64,000 nt of DNA from an uncultured Pontibacter sp. (GCF_947492645.1 NZ_CANLMZ010000006.1:434001-498000); one strand, 5' to 3'. Counted from the first letter of the stretch, positions 44,168-54,500 are shown. The notes: generated from the letters alone by a model not told the origin. A program made the numbers and translations.

Positions 44168-44875
44168 ATGAAGATAAAACAAAAATTTTTCCTGCTGTTT
44201 GCGGCCGCGGCGTTTAGCTTTTACAGCTGTAGCGAGGCCGACCGTACAGCAAACAACACGGCCACCCAGGAAGCTGGCACAGACCAGGACACAGTAGCTG
44301 ACAAAGCCACTACAACCAAGACGATTCTTTTTTTCGGTAATAGTTTAACTGCAGGCTATGGTCTGGAGCCAGACCAGGCATTCCCGGCTTTGATACAACA
44401 AAAGCTTGACTCCCTGAACCTGCCCTATAAAGTTGTAAATGCGGGGGTGAGCGGAGAAACCTCTGCAGGTGGCAAAAGCCGAATAAACTGGCTCTTAAAG
44501 CAGCCTGTTGATGTTTTTGTGCTAGAGCTTGGTGCAAATGATGGCCTTAGGGGTATAGACCCAACAGAAACCTACGCAAACTTAAGGGAGATCATACAGC
44601 GTGTGAGAGAAAAGAATCCTGATGCTGAAATTATACTTGCCGGTATGCAAATGCCCCCAAGTATGGGCCAACGCTATGCTTCAGAATTCAGGGAAGTGTT
44701 TACCCGACTGGCTGCAGATGAGCGTGTTACTTTGATCCCATTTTTACTGGAAGGCGTGGCTGGCGATCCGAAACTAAACCAAGGCGATGGCATACACCCA
44801 ACTGTAGAGGGTCAGAAAATACTCGCTAATAATGTTTGGGAAGTTATGGAAGATTTACTCAAAGATAACAGCTAG
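44168..44875 (+). CDS. tesA: Lipoprotein SGNH hydrolase, TesA-like
   Basis: Arylesterase/thioesterase of the GDSL (SGNH) family, 235 residues. Lipoprotein signal with Cys near 21 (AFSFYSCSEA). Block I is FFGNSLTAGYGL (Ser nucleophile), block II VVNAGVSGETSAGG, block III ELGANDGLRGID and block V GDGIHPT, so Ser, Gly, Asn, Asp and His of the active site are all present. E. coli TesA is periplasmic and has thioesterase, protease and lysophospholipase activity in vitro. Divergent from ybbA/ybbP as in E. coli. Ends in KDNS after a helix. Confidence 0.9.
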   Translation: MKIKQKFFLLFAAAAFSFYSCSEADRTANNTATQEAGTDQDTVADKATTTKTILFFGNSLTAGYGLEPDQAFPALIQQKLDSLNLPYKVVNAGVSGETSAGGKSRINWLLKQPVDVFVLELGANDGLRGIDPTETYANLREIIQRVREKNPDAEIILAGMQMPPSMGQRYASEFREVFTRLAADERVTLIPFLLEGVAGDPKLNQGDGIHPTVEGQKILANNVWEVMEDLLKDNS

Positions 44876-45264
44876 TAAACTAACCTGGTTTCGAAGTTTA
44901 AATGTAATTCAAAGGTTGGTTTTAGGTTAAAGTAATGTGTTGATTTAACCCGTTTTACAGTATAGGACACTACTAAAACAACATAGTATTGCCGGTAAAA
45001 AAGAGTTAGAAAGTATGTCGTGATTTTTCGGCTACTCTTTCTAACTCTTTTTCTATTTATACTTTATTCTGATATCTTTCAAAAATATAGTCAACGGCCA
45101 GGTAATTAAAGCAAACTGATTGGCCGTCGGAAAAAAAATATAGAAATTTATTTATCCTCAGGCAACCTCAGGTATAGTATCCTACATCTAAGGTTTACAG
45201 AGCCACGCAAAGCTCTGCCATTGATTTAAACGAAAGAGCAAAATTTGATAAACTTTTACACAGC
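44876..45264. other. Intergenic stretch before the ECF sigma gene
   Basis: 389 bases without a coding frame. It contains a terminator at 44998-45052 and the upstream region of the sigma factor gene, which is A/T-rich and has no clear promoter of the primary type, as expected if the sigma factor is autoregulated; I found no certain site. Confidence 0.55.
44998..45052 (+). terminator. Terminator downstream of tesA
   Basis: 16-bp perfect stem AAAAAGAGTTAGAAAG / CTTTCTAACTCTTTTT with a 23-base loop, about 120 bases after the tesA stop. Confidence 0.75.
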
Positions 45265-45798
45265 GTGTCGGAAGCAGATTTAATAGCGGGGTGTCGGAAG
45301 GCTGACAGTAAAGCACAGAAAGTGCTATACGAGCAGTATGCTTCAAAAATGTACGGGGTGTGTCTCCGTTACCTCAAAAATGATATGGATGCAGAAGAGG
45401 CGCTGCTGAATGGGTTTATGAAAATTTATAAAAACATTGACCGCTTCGAAGCCAAAGGCAGCTTTGAAGGCTGGATACGCCGCATTATGGTTAACGAGGC
45501 GCTGGCTTTTCTTCGGAAAAAGGAGCCCCTGCACCTGGCTATAGATGACAGCCACATACAACTGGCTGGCGGTACCGGAGCAGACCAGGATTTGGCAGAG
45601 GGAGAGTTGATGGAGTTGCTGCACAGTCTGCCCGCAGGCTACAGGGCCGTTTTTAACCTGTACGCCATAGAAGGATACTCACACAAAGAAATAGCAGACA
45701 TGCTAGGAATAAACGAGGGCACATCTAAATCGCAGTTAAGCAAGGCACGCGCCATGCTGCAGCGCAGGTTAGAAGGACAAAGTGCTATTGCTGTTTAA
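45265..45798 (+). CDS. ECF RNA polymerase sigma factor
   Basis: 177 residues, GTG start. Region 2 runs about 20-85: AEEALLNGFMKIYKNIDRFE and GWIRRIMVNEALAFLRKK. Region 4 runs about 118-170: LPAGYRAVFNLYAIEGYSHKEIADMLGINEGTSKSQLSKAR, a helix-turn-helix. There is no region 1.1 or region 3, so it is an ECF (extracytoplasmic function) sigma factor. It is followed after 16 bases by a single-pass membrane protein that is probably its anti-sigma factor, and then by a barrel protein. The target promoters and the inducing signal cannot be read here. Confidence 0.93.
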   Translation: MSEADLIAGCRKADSKAQKVLYEQYASKMYGVCLRYLKNDMDAEEALLNGFMKIYKNIDRFEAKGSFEGWIRRIMVNEALAFLRKKEPLHLAIDDSHIQLAGGTGADQDLAEGELMELLHSLPAGYRAVFNLYAIEGYSHKEIADMLGINEGTSKSQLSKARAMLQRRLEGQSAIAV

Positions 45799-45814
45799 GT
45801 ATAAGGAGGATAAA

Positions 45815-46699
45815 ATGAGACCAGAAGAAATAGATAAGATTTTTAAGGAAAGATTAGGAAGCACTACTCCTACTCCACCAGCTGACCTGTGGAACAGACT
45901 ACAGGATAGAATGGAAGCAGAAATGCCACAGCAGCTAAAACCAAAAGAAGAAAAGAAAAGCTTTATGTGGATTTACTCTTCTGTTGCGGCCACGCTGTCT
46001 TTGCTGCTTACAGTAGGTGTTGTGTTTTACAATATTAAATCTACTCCTGAGGTAAGCGACACGTTGGCTTTAAAAGATAAAACCATACTTCTGGAAGAAC
46101 CTATGTACAATGCACCAGTTGAGGAGGCAGTAGCACAGGTAGAAGCTATAGAAAAACCGGCAGAAAAAAAATCTGAAATAATTTCTGAACCCCGGGCAAC
46201 CAAAGAAGCAAGCCCTGCATCTAACATTACAGAAGCGGTTGAGAGACCTGCTACACTAGCAAAGGCAAAAACAAAAGCTGTACAGCAAACAAAAGCAGCC
46301 CGCGCTAACACAGCATCTCAACCAACGGCACAGGTGCAGCAGGCACTTGCCCAAAACACCCCGACAACTGAAAGCCCAGCAGAAGCTGCAACAGTTATTC
46401 CTACCGGAAAACCTGTGATGCCATCTGCCCTGGCTGCCAGCGCCGACATGAATGCGAAGCCTGTAGAGATCACCATTGTACGTTCTGCGGCCCCTGCAAT
46501 AGCAACAGCTGTGGCAGAGGAAAAAGAAACAGGTGGCCTTGAAAAGAAAGCTAAGCTTGCCAAAAACATTTTTAAGCAGGCCCGCAATCTGGCAAACGGC
46601 GAGCAGGTACAACTGGCAGACCTTGGCATAAGAGCCGACAGAGTAGCGCTGGAGACACAGATCGGGAAACAAAAAATTTCAAAAGTTATTAATCTCTAA
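45815..46699 (+). CDS. Probable membrane-bound anti-sigma factor, single pass
   Basis: 294 residues from ATG 45815, preceded by a strong RBS (AGGAGG at 45804-45809). Residues 1-50 are cytoplasmic (MRPEEIDKIFKERLGSTTPTPPADLWNRLQDRME); one membrane helix at about 53-74 (WIYSSVAATLSLLLTVGVVFYN); the remainder is periplasmic, Ala/Thr/Pro/Glu-rich and mostly disordered, with a final ordered segment KAKLAKNIFKQARNLANGEQVQLADLGIRADRV. It sits directly after the sigma gene. The ZAS zinc motif is absent, so anti-sigma function rests on topology and position. It ends 12 bases before the barrel gene. Confidence 0.75.
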   Translation: MRPEEIDKIFKERLGSTTPTPPADLWNRLQDRMEAEMPQQLKPKEEKKSFMWIYSSVAATLSLLLTVGVVFYNIKSTPEVSDTLALKDKTILLEEPMYNAPVEEAVAQVEAIEKPAEKKSEIISEPRATKEASPASNITEAVERPATLAKAKTKAVQQTKAARANTASQPTAQVQQALAQNTPTTESPAEAATVIPTGKPVMPSALAASADMNAKPVEITIVRSAAPAIATAVAEEKETGGLEKKAKLAKNIFKQARNLANGEQVQLADLGIRADRVALETQIGKQKISKVINL

Positions 46700-46711
46700 C
46701 CCTTCAAAACC

Positions 46712-47842
46712 ATGAAACGAGTACTACTAATCATGGCCATTTTTATGGCCACCGTTACCGGTGTGTCTGCCAAAGGCGGTCTTACCGTGAAAGAGCGATT
46801 AACTTCGGAGCAGGATACCATTGTTGTTAAGATGGCGAATGGCGCCAAACTGATACTGCAACTGCAAAACATTGAGCAGCTAAAAGCTTTCCAGAACTAT
46901 AGCCTGGATTCCCTGATGCTGGAACTAAACAAATATGTAGCGCAGGTTGACCAAATGGAGAACACTACAACCGGTGACAAGGATATGACAGTAACCTTTA
47001 ATACTGAAAAATCTAAGGACGGTAAGGCAGAGCAGATTACGGTAACGGTGCAGGAAAAAGACAAGAAAACCGGGCAAGTAAACAAAGAGCGCCACGAGAT
47101 TAAGATAGGTAAAACCTTTAAAGTGGATGTAGAAGTAGAGGAAGATGGCAATGACACTAAAATAAACGTGAATGTGCCAGACCAGGCTGAGCGTGACAGT
47201 TTGAAAGCCGCGGAGAAAGAGAGAAACTACAAAGCCTCTAAGTTTAACTTCGACATAGACCTGGGCTACAACAACCTGCTAAACACAGAAGACTTTGAGG
47301 TTCCGGATCTGAAAACGCTTGGCTCCCGCTATGTAAGTTTAAACCTGCACCTTAACTCCCAGGTTGGTGGCCGCAAGAGTCCATTCTACATCGTATCTGG
47401 TTTTGAGTTCGCATTCAACAACCTGATGTTTGATGATAACATTATTGTGAGTGATGTAAACAGAGTAACCACCTTTACAGAGGTTCCTGATTTCAACATG
47501 GAAAAGTCTAAGCTAACCTACTCTTCTGTGAACATTCCAATCATGCCGATGCTACAGTTTAAGCGTGAGAATGGAAAAGACGGCTTCCTGATTGGTGCTG
47601 GTGGATTTGCGGGTTACCGCTTGGGTGCCCACACCAAGCTGAAGTACCAGGAGAACGGCAAAACTGAAAAGGACAAGACACGCGATAACTTTAACCTGAG
47701 CGATTTCCAGTATGGCTTAGAAGGTGTTATAGGCTACGGTAGCGTAACATTATTTGCCAAGTATAACATGAATGATCTTTTTAAGGATAATCGCGGACCG
47801 CAGGCTAACGTCATCAGTTTCGGCATACGCATCCTAGAGTAA
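46712..47842 (+). CDS. Outer-membrane beta-barrel protein (PorT-like family)
   Basis: 376 residues with a signal peptide (cleavage after VSA, MKRVLLIMAIFMATVTGVSA). The first half (20-180) is charged and repetitive (EITVTVQEKDKKTGQ, KFKVDVEVEEDGND), unusual for a barrel, and the second half (about 185-376) is an eight-strand type barrel with alternating hydrophobic residues, ending with FGIRILE. The barrel fits the OMP_b-brl_2 (PF13568) group that includes PorT. It is the third gene of the sigma/anti-sigma unit, so the operon would control or monitor this protein. A terminator follows. Confidence 0.78.
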   Translation: MKRVLLIMAIFMATVTGVSAKGGLTVKERLTSEQDTIVVKMANGAKLILQLQNIEQLKAFQNYSLDSLMLELNKYVAQVDQMENTTTGDKDMTVTFNTEKSKDGKAEQITVTVQEKDKKTGQVNKERHEIKIGKTFKVDVEVEEDGNDTKINVNVPDQAERDSLKAAEKERNYKASKFNFDIDLGYNNLLNTEDFEVPDLKTLGSRYVSLNLHLNSQVGGRKSPFYIVSGFEFAFNNLMFDDNIIVSDVNRVTTFTEVPDFNMEKSKLTYSSVNIPIMPMLQFKRENGKDGFLIGAGGFAGYRLGAHTKLKYQENGKTEKDKTRDNFNLSDFQYGLEGVIGYGSVTLFAKYNMNDLFKDNRGPQANVISFGIRILE

Positions 47843-47875
47843 GTAAGTATAAAGTAACTGTTTGTGATTAAGGTG

Positions 47876-47909
47876 AAAAAAAGAGGAGCGTTACTGCTCC
47901 TCTTTTTTT
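47876..47909. terminator. Bidirectional terminator between the barrel and trmH-type genes
   Basis: 14-bp stem AAAAAAAGAGGAGC / GCTCCTCTTTTTTT with a 6-base loop, between convergent stops; the next T run runs into TATACTT. Confidence 0.88.
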
Positions 47910-47935
47910 ATACTTCCTGCTTAAAGGTTTTATAC

Positions 47936-48682
47936 TTAAGCATTGCGCTTAAAATTATCTATTATAATAGCTGTTGCCGTTGCCACGTTTAGCGACTCTG
48001 CCTTGCCAAAGGCCGGTATCTTGATCAGTTTGTTTACCTGGTTTGCAACTTCTGGCCTGATGCCGTTTGCTTCGTTACCCAATACTACAATACCCTCCGG
48101 CTTAAGTTGCATTTGGTGAAGGTTCTCCCCTGCTAATGATGCCCCGTAAATATCAAAACGCTGGGTGTGCTGCGCTAGCCACTCCGGCAGGTTTAAATAG
48201 TAAACATTTATCCTTGTAAAAGAGCCCATGGTGGATGAAATTACCTTGGGGTTGTAGAAGTCAGCGCATGTTTCGGAGCATATTACATTTTTTAAACCAT
48301 ACCAATCGGCAATCCGGATAATTGTACCAAGATTACCGGGGTCGCGTATATCATCGAGTGCAATTACAAAGTCTTTTTCTTTTAAATGCAGAGCCGGTAA
48401 TTTACGCATACTTGCAACTGCCAATGCGGCGTTGTTACTTGCAAACGTACCTGCAGCAACAAGTTCTGCTTCTGTAACTACATCATACTTAAAGCCTTTA
48501 GCAAGTATGGCTGCGTGTTCATCTTCAAATGATGCGGTAACAAACAGGTGTTGCACTTCGAAATCAGAGTGCAGCAGTTCCAGCACACTTTTAGCGCCCT
48601 CTACAACAAAGGCTTGGTGTTGGCTGCGGTATTTTTTTACTTGCAACGATTTAATGTACTTTACAACTGCTTTCGAGAACAT
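47936..48682 (-). CDS. TrmH/SpoU-family RNA 2'-O-methyltransferase
   Basis: SpoU-type methyltransferase, 248 residues from ATG 48682 (MFSKAVVKYIKSLQVKKYRS). It has a short L30e-like substrate-binding N-terminus and the SPOUT knot: ALDDIRDPGNLGTIIRIADWYG (motif 1), SSTMGSFTRINVYY (motif 2) and GNEANGIRPEVANQVNKLIKIPAFGKAESLNVATATAI (motif 3, the knot loop). It uses SAM to methylate a ribose in tRNA or rRNA; the target is unresolved because TrmH and RlmB cannot be separated here. An upstream start at 48757 would overlap tamL DNA. Divergent from tamL. Confidence 0.88.
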   Translation of the reverse strand: MFSKAVVKYIKSLQVKKYRSQHQAFVVEGAKSVLELLHSDFEVQHLFVTASFEDEHAAILAKGFKYDVVTEAELVAAGTFASNNAALAVASMRKLPALHLKEKDFVIALDDIRDPGNLGTIIRIADWYGLKNVICSETCADFYNPKVISSTMGSFTRINVYYLNLPEWLAQHTQRFDIYGASLAGENLHQMQLKPEGIVVLGNEANGIRPEVANQVNKLIKIPAFGKAESLNVATATAIIIDNFKRNA

Positions 48683-48695
48683 AGAAAATAAACGT

Positions 48696-51131
48696 TTGAC
48701 ACCACGAGTATACATATACGCCCTCGCAATTACAATGCTGTTCTTTACAGGCTGCATTCCGACTGCCTACCTTGGCGAGAACGAACAGCTGCTGGTAAGT
48801 ATAAAGCCTGAGGGGCTACAGTTAGTGGATCAGGCTGCAGTACAGGCACTTTACCGGCAAAACCCTAACCGCCTTGTGTTGGGGTCTGCCCCATACCTGG
48901 CACTCTATAATTTTGGCAAAAAGTTTTATGATCCTCCTAAAATACAGCAAAAAATAGAGGAGCAGGAAGTAAAGCTTAACAGGAAAATAACCGAAGCGGG
49001 TACGGATACCTCCAAAATTGTAAGAATACGCAACAGGTTTGAAAATAAGATTGAACGCCTGGAGACGAAACAAAAAGAAGGAAACTTCCTGATGCAGCTA
49101 GGCGAGCCCCCGGCAATTTACGACTCCTTGCAGATGCAGCGAACAGTAGACCAAATTGGAATTTACCTTAACTCCAAAGGTTTTTTTAACAGCCAGACCA
49201 GCTTTACAAAAGAAGTTAAAAATGACAAGCTGGTATATGTTACTATCAACATCGAAGAAAACACACCTTACAGATACTCCGCATTTACCTATACAATTCC
49301 CGATACTACAATCAGGCGGCTTGTGCTCAGCTCTACAAACAGGTCGCTGTTAAAGCTGGGCGATATTTATGATGAGGATGTGTTGTCAGAGGAAAGAGAC
49401 AGACTAAATGATCTGTTGCGTAACCGTGGGTATTATGAGTTTGCACGGGCTTACATCGACTTTTTAGTAGACACCACTAAAGCCGGCAGCTATGCGCAGG
49501 TAAATACGATCATTCAAAACCCTGAACAGGGAGGAAAGCACAAGCAGTACACCATCCAGAATGTATACTTTAAATCTGACCGCGACAGGTTTGGAATTGC
49601 CCGTGATACGATAAAGTATAACGGCATCAATTACATGGCTTACAAACACCGCTACTCAACTGAAATCCTTGATAAGAAGATTGATATCAAGCCAGGGCAG
49701 CCGTACAGCCAACTGTTAACCACTATCACGCAACGGAAGCTCTCCAACCTTGATGTCTTCCAGTTTAATAATGTGCTCTACAACAAGGTAAATTCTCCTG
49801 TAGATTCTGTTTACCAGCTTAATGCCTTTATCAATGCCTCACCGGCTAAAAAGTACCAGGAAACTACCGAGCTTGGCGTAAACTTTACGGAGCGCCGGCC
49901 TGGGCCATACACAAGTATACGCCTGCGCGTTCGTAATATATTTAGCGGAGCCGAGAACCTGGATATTGGCCTATATGGTGGTTTGGAAGGGCAGATCGCT
50001 TTAACTGAGCGAGCAGAAACAGTTATGATTAAGGAGTATGGCGGCAACGTGTCGCTTACGTTTCCGGTTATACTTGTGCCGTTTACAAACAAAAGCCTGC
50101 TGGCAGATTTAAACCCAAGAACGCGTTTCTACACAGGTTTCTCTTCAGAAGATCGTACAGAGTATAAGCGGCTAAGCTATCAGTTAGGCCTTGACTATAT
50201 CTGGCAACGTTACAGGGGACCTTCACAGCCGCCTGTAATGCAGTTTACTTACTCCCCTGTTAACTTTAATATTATTCAGGTAAGCCGCGTTGACTCCACT
50301 TTTGTTGATTACCTTACCAGGTTTAGTAACAGCAGATCGTTAGCCGAAAGCTTTGAAAGTGCTCTGCTGTCATTCATGTCGTTTAACTTTATTTACAATA
50401 CAAACGATTTTGCACAGACCAGGAATGCGCGCTATTTCCGAACACAGGTAGAGCTAGGCGGCCTGAGCCAGTTAGCGGGCCTTGACTTGAATGTAGGTGA
50501 CCTCAGAACGTTCCAGTACGGCAGAATTAACCCCGATTACCGCCGCTATATACCTTTGGGTGGTAAGCGCTTATTTGCTTACAGAGTAAACGCAGGTGTT
50601 GCTAAACCCCTGTTTGATTCAAATGTATTGCCCTACGACAAGCACTTTTTTGCCGGGGGTGCATCTAGTGTCAGAGCCTGGCAGTCCAGGAGATTAGGGC
50701 TGGGGTCTTATGCAGCTACTACAGAAACAATCGTTGATGGCGAAACAGTAGTGACCAGAAATTTTAATGCTGAGCAGCCCGGTGAGGTTTTGCTGGAAGG
50801 AAGCGCAGAGTACAGATTTAACATGTTCAGCTTTATAAACGGGGCGCTCTTTGTCGATGCAGGCAACGTGTGGGAGCTCCAAAAAGATCCGTCTAAACCA
50901 GGTGCCAATTTTCAGTTTAATCGCTTTTATAAAGAGTTGGCAATAGGTACTGGCTTTGGTATCCGCTTTGATTTATCAGTAGTGGTGCTTCGCTTTGATA
51001 TCGCCACAAAGGTTATTGACCCCGCTGAACTCCGTGGTGAGCGCTTTGTACTCGACAACTTCAAATTCTCTCAAATTTTTACCCGTAATAACCAAACCTC
51101 GCTTAATATCGGTATCGGGTATCCTTTCTAA
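48696..51131 (+). CDS. tamL: Translocation and assembly module lipoprotein TamL
   Basis: BamA/TamA-type Omp85 protein of about 811 residues. In Bacteroidota the TamA role is filled by a lipoprotein, TamL. Here the N-terminus RVYIYALAITMLFFTGC is a lipoprotein signal with lipobox FFTGC; the start is TTG 48696 (or ATG 48735). POTRA-like regions precede a C-terminal 16-strand barrel with FAGGASSVRAWQSRRLG (the Omp85 motif region) and EGSAEYRFNMFSFINGALFVDAGNVW, ending in GYPF. It would insert outer-membrane proteins together with TamB, which is not in the window. The ORF extends further upstream (to 48432) over trmH, without a sensible start. Confidence 0.87.
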   Translation: MTPRVYIYALAITMLFFTGCIPTAYLGENEQLLVSIKPEGLQLVDQAAVQALYRQNPNRLVLGSAPYLALYNFGKKFYDPPKIQQKIEEQEVKLNRKITEAGTDTSKIVRIRNRFENKIERLETKQKEGNFLMQLGEPPAIYDSLQMQRTVDQIGIYLNSKGFFNSQTSFTKEVKNDKLVYVTINIEENTPYRYSAFTYTIPDTTIRRLVLSSTNRSLLKLGDIYDEDVLSEERDRLNDLLRNRGYYEFARAYIDFLVDTTKAGSYAQVNTIIQNPEQGGKHKQYTIQNVYFKSDRDRFGIARDTIKYNGINYMAYKHRYSTEILDKKIDIKPGQPYSQLLTTITQRKLSNLDVFQFNNVLYNKVNSPVDSVYQLNAFINASPAKKYQETTELGVNFTERRPGPYTSIRLRVRNIFSGAENLDIGLYGGLEGQIALTERAETVMIKEYGGNVSLTFPVILVPFTNKSLLADLNPRTRFYTGFSSEDRTEYKRLSYQLGLDYIWQRYRGPSQPPVMQFTYSPVNFNIIQVSRVDSTFVDYLTRFSNSRSLAESFESALLSFMSFNFIYNTNDFAQTRNARYFRTQVELGGLSQLAGLDLNVGDLRTFQYGRINPDYRRYIPLGGKRLFAYRVNAGVAKPLFDSNVLPYDKHFFAGGASSVRAWQSRRLGLGSYAATTETIVDGETVVTRNFNAEQPGEVLLEGSAEYRFNMFSFINGALFVDAGNVWELQKDPSKPGANFQFNRFYKELAIGTGFGIRFDLSVVVLRFDIATKVIDPAELRGERFVLDNFKFSQIFTRNNQTSLNIGIGYPF

Positions 51132-51534
51132 AAAGCATTTTCTGCTCTAAGTTTTTGTTTAAACGGAAGTGAAGCGGGCTTTCGTTTTTTTAATTTTTTC
51201 AAACTTTTTTCGGTTTCGGTTGAATTTTATTTTTCCACTTTTAGTAGATACCTATTGTATTATTACGGTTTACAACAGTTGATGTAAAAATTGTTTTAAT
51301 GCAATTAGTTATTGGCGTGTTTTTATGTTTTCAAATATGTGTTTAAACATCTTAGGACTGTTTAATTGACTGTTTTGGATAGCATCAACTTTATTTTAAA
51401 ATTATGATGGACTCAGGCACTTTAGTGCTGGAACTAATGGATTTTGACGAAAGTTCTAGCCAAAGTCCTGTTAATAAGCTCTTAATGTGCAATTGCTGAC
51501 ATAGCGGGAAGTATAAATTTATTTTGTTCCTTTT
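51132..51534. other. AT-rich leader before the giant secreted protein
   Basis: 403 bases with no coding frame. AT-rich, it holds the tamL terminator and the promoter region of the giant gene; AAGTATAAATTTA sits 20 bases before its ATG and may overlap the -7 element. No further structure is certain. Confidence 0.5.
51161..51191 (+). terminator. Probable terminator of tamL
   Basis: Stem AAACGGAAG / CTTTCGTTT with one mismatch, 9-base loop, followed by a run of T. It lies 30 bases after the stop codon. Confidence 0.6.
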
Positions 51535-54500
51535 ATGAAAGTATTTGTACGCCTTTTGTTTCTAACTTACTTTTTGATTCCATACGTTGCTGTATCGGAA
51601 GGATCTAAAAATTTAACACCCAATACAACCGGAACCACAACAGACCTTACAAACCCAGGCAATACTAGAGCAGGTTTCCTGGCGCACGATGCTAATTTTG
51701 CCTCAGCAGCAGGTGTAGGTCCAACATCTTTAAGCTTTCTCAAGTCCCCGGGTTTCAACTACAATGGAGCGACCTACTCCCCTGATCATCGGTTGTATGT
51801 AAGAGTACTGCCAGGCGAAACCCTTCACTTTGGTGTGCACCGTACCTCTCATGATCAGGGAACTGGTAATCAAGGAGATTTGAATATTAACGTTAGGTAC
51901 CGAAACGCTGATGGTTTAGGTGCAGAGATGAGCGCCGGGGTAGTAACACTACGAAGAAACACAAATTCTGCACGTCATTCAGAGTTGATCACGAGTCAAG
52001 CAGGTGTAATTGGTAGTGCTGCGCAAGCTGCAGCAGGACCAGCTGTGCTAAATCCGCTCGGCTATCAAAGCTTAAGTATAAGAAACACCTTAACCGTTCC
52101 ACTTGACTTCTTCTTTGAATTCAACCAGGTTGGCGAGGCGAACATGACTCAGGACCAGCGTTTCTCAGTTTATGACTTCTGGGACTTTACTGTTTTAGAT
52201 GCTAATAACGTGGAGAAACCAGGTCGCTTATACTCCAAATTATGGGCTTTTTCTGCAGGAGGCGCAAACAATGTGTTCTCGCGTAATTTTGATATGTACC
52301 CTCTTGTACCTAGCGAAAACCAGAGTGGTAAATACTTCGTGAAAGTGTTAGAACTTGCCGGCCTTGCCCCTCAGAACTTTTTCCGGTTTGTTACCAATAG
52401 TATGGGTACTACCGCAGGCAGTACTTTTGAAGAAAGGCGTAAAAGCCAGGTCACCAATTCTGATTATCCGGAGTATTTTAACTTTGTAAACAATCCGGAC
52501 CCGGCTATTTGGCCTACTGCTAGCGCACCAACCTTTAGTGTTAATGTGAACGCCTTTTGTAGCAACTCTGTGACAGGCCGGGGTGGCGTAACTTTTACGG
52601 GTACCAGTTCGGAGAGTAGCACTTTCATTGTTTTGATAGACCTGCACGGTAACAATGGTATTTACGACCCGAACACAGCAGATGTATTACTAGAGCGAAC
52701 CGGGCCTGCCGGAGCTAAAGTGATTACCTGGGATGGCTTGAATGGCTTAAACCAGATCGTACCAAAAGGCACAACAATCAAATACTATTTTAAGAATGGC
52801 AGCGGTGCTGTTAACTTTCCGATGTGGGATGCAGAAACCAACCTGGATGGATTCAGAGTAGGTGAAGTCAGGCCTCTCCCACCAAACGTTAGTTCTCAAA
52901 ATTATGCCAGTAAACTTTTCTGGGATGATTCGAACCTGGCCACAAGCCGGTTTCCTGCACCGCAGACTCAACTTTTTGGCGTTGCTTCTACAGGCATTTA
53001 TACGAATACAAGCGGAGGCGTTCACCGGTGGGGTAATACAAGCACCAACGCACTTGCCGGCGACCTTTATACCGTAAACACCTGGACCTATGGCTATACC
53101 AATGAAGTGGAGCAAACCCATACTTACACCTATGATTGCTCCGTGGATTTAGCGGTAACACATACAGCCTCTGGAGGCAACTACATAATTGGCAAACCAT
53201 TTACATACACAGTAAGCATAGCAAACAATGGGCCTCAGTTCGCCACCGGTATTACTTTAAGAGACCTCATCGATAATAACACCCTCAATTTTATAAGTGC
53301 TACACCTTCGCATGGCACGTACAATGCTACAACCGGCATCTGGACTGTAACTGATATGGGTGTAGGTGCTACCCGTACCTTAACTATTACTGCTTCACCT
53401 AAAGTGATCGGCACTATCAACCAAACTGCAAGTATAAATTCCCTTCAACAAACGGATAGCAATCCAGTAAACAACACAGCTACAGCGACCATCAATGTAC
53501 AGGCAGCAGCTGATATTGAAGTGAAAAACGTTGCATCCGGAACTACATTCAACAACGGAGATATTGTAACTTATACGATCACCGCCAAAAACCTGGGACC
53601 AAACAATGCTACAAGCGTAGCCATAACTGATGTACTGCCAACAGGAGTTGTGTTTGAAAGTGCCACAGCAACCACAGGTACCTACAACAGCACTACTGGA
53701 GTATGGAGTGTTGGTAATCTGGGGAGTAGCCAAACAGCTACATTAACGTTGAAAGCTAAAATAAACAGGCTTGGAACTATTACAACCACAGCCTCTCTAA
53801 ACAGCAGAACAGGTGCAGAGCTAGATGAAAACCCGGCAAATAACTCTTCCTCGAATACGATAAACGTGAATCCTGCTGCAGATGTGGCTATCACAAACAC
53901 CGTAAATAACGCCGCCCCATACCAGGGAGAAGACATTGTTTACACCATCAGAGTAACAAATAACGGGCCCAACAATGCAACAAACGTTTCTGTTGCAGAC
54001 CAAATACCGGCAGGATTGACTATCACAAATTATACTACTACTGCAGGTGCCATTGATATTGCGAACGGCGTTTGGAATGTAGGGACTGTAATTAACGGTA
54101 CTTCCCAAACATTAACGCTATATGCCAGACCTACAGTTACAGGTCAAATTTCGCTTGTCTCTTCGCAAACACACACAGAATTCGACTCAAACAGCAGCAA
54201 CAATAGTGCGACATCTACCATCAATGTAGGTGCTACTGCCGATGTTGCTGTTTCGAATGTTGTAGCGCCGGTAAAGGAAAACTACATAAATGGTGATATA
54301 GTAACTTATACTGTGGTTGTTAGAAACAACGGCCCGAGCAGCGCCACCAATGTAGTTGTTACTGATAAGTTGCCTTCCTCGCTAATCTTCATGAATCAGA
54401 CTGTATCTACGGGGGCATATAATGCTACTACTGGCGTCTGGACTGTAGGCACCTTAGCGGTTGGAGCATCTCAGACGCTTGCAATCACGGCCGCTGTAAA

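Noticed and set aside
46027..46672. Minus-strand frames opposite the anti-sigma-like gene
   Set aside because: Low-complexity Ala/Ser/Cys composition, no start signals, fully inside a gene with a strong RBS and good domain order.
48432..48695. An upstream extension of the tamL reading frame
   Set aside because: It runs opposite to the trmH-type gene through its whole 5' third, is Ser/Ala/Cys-rich like a shadow frame, and would place a signal peptide about 100 residues inside the protein.
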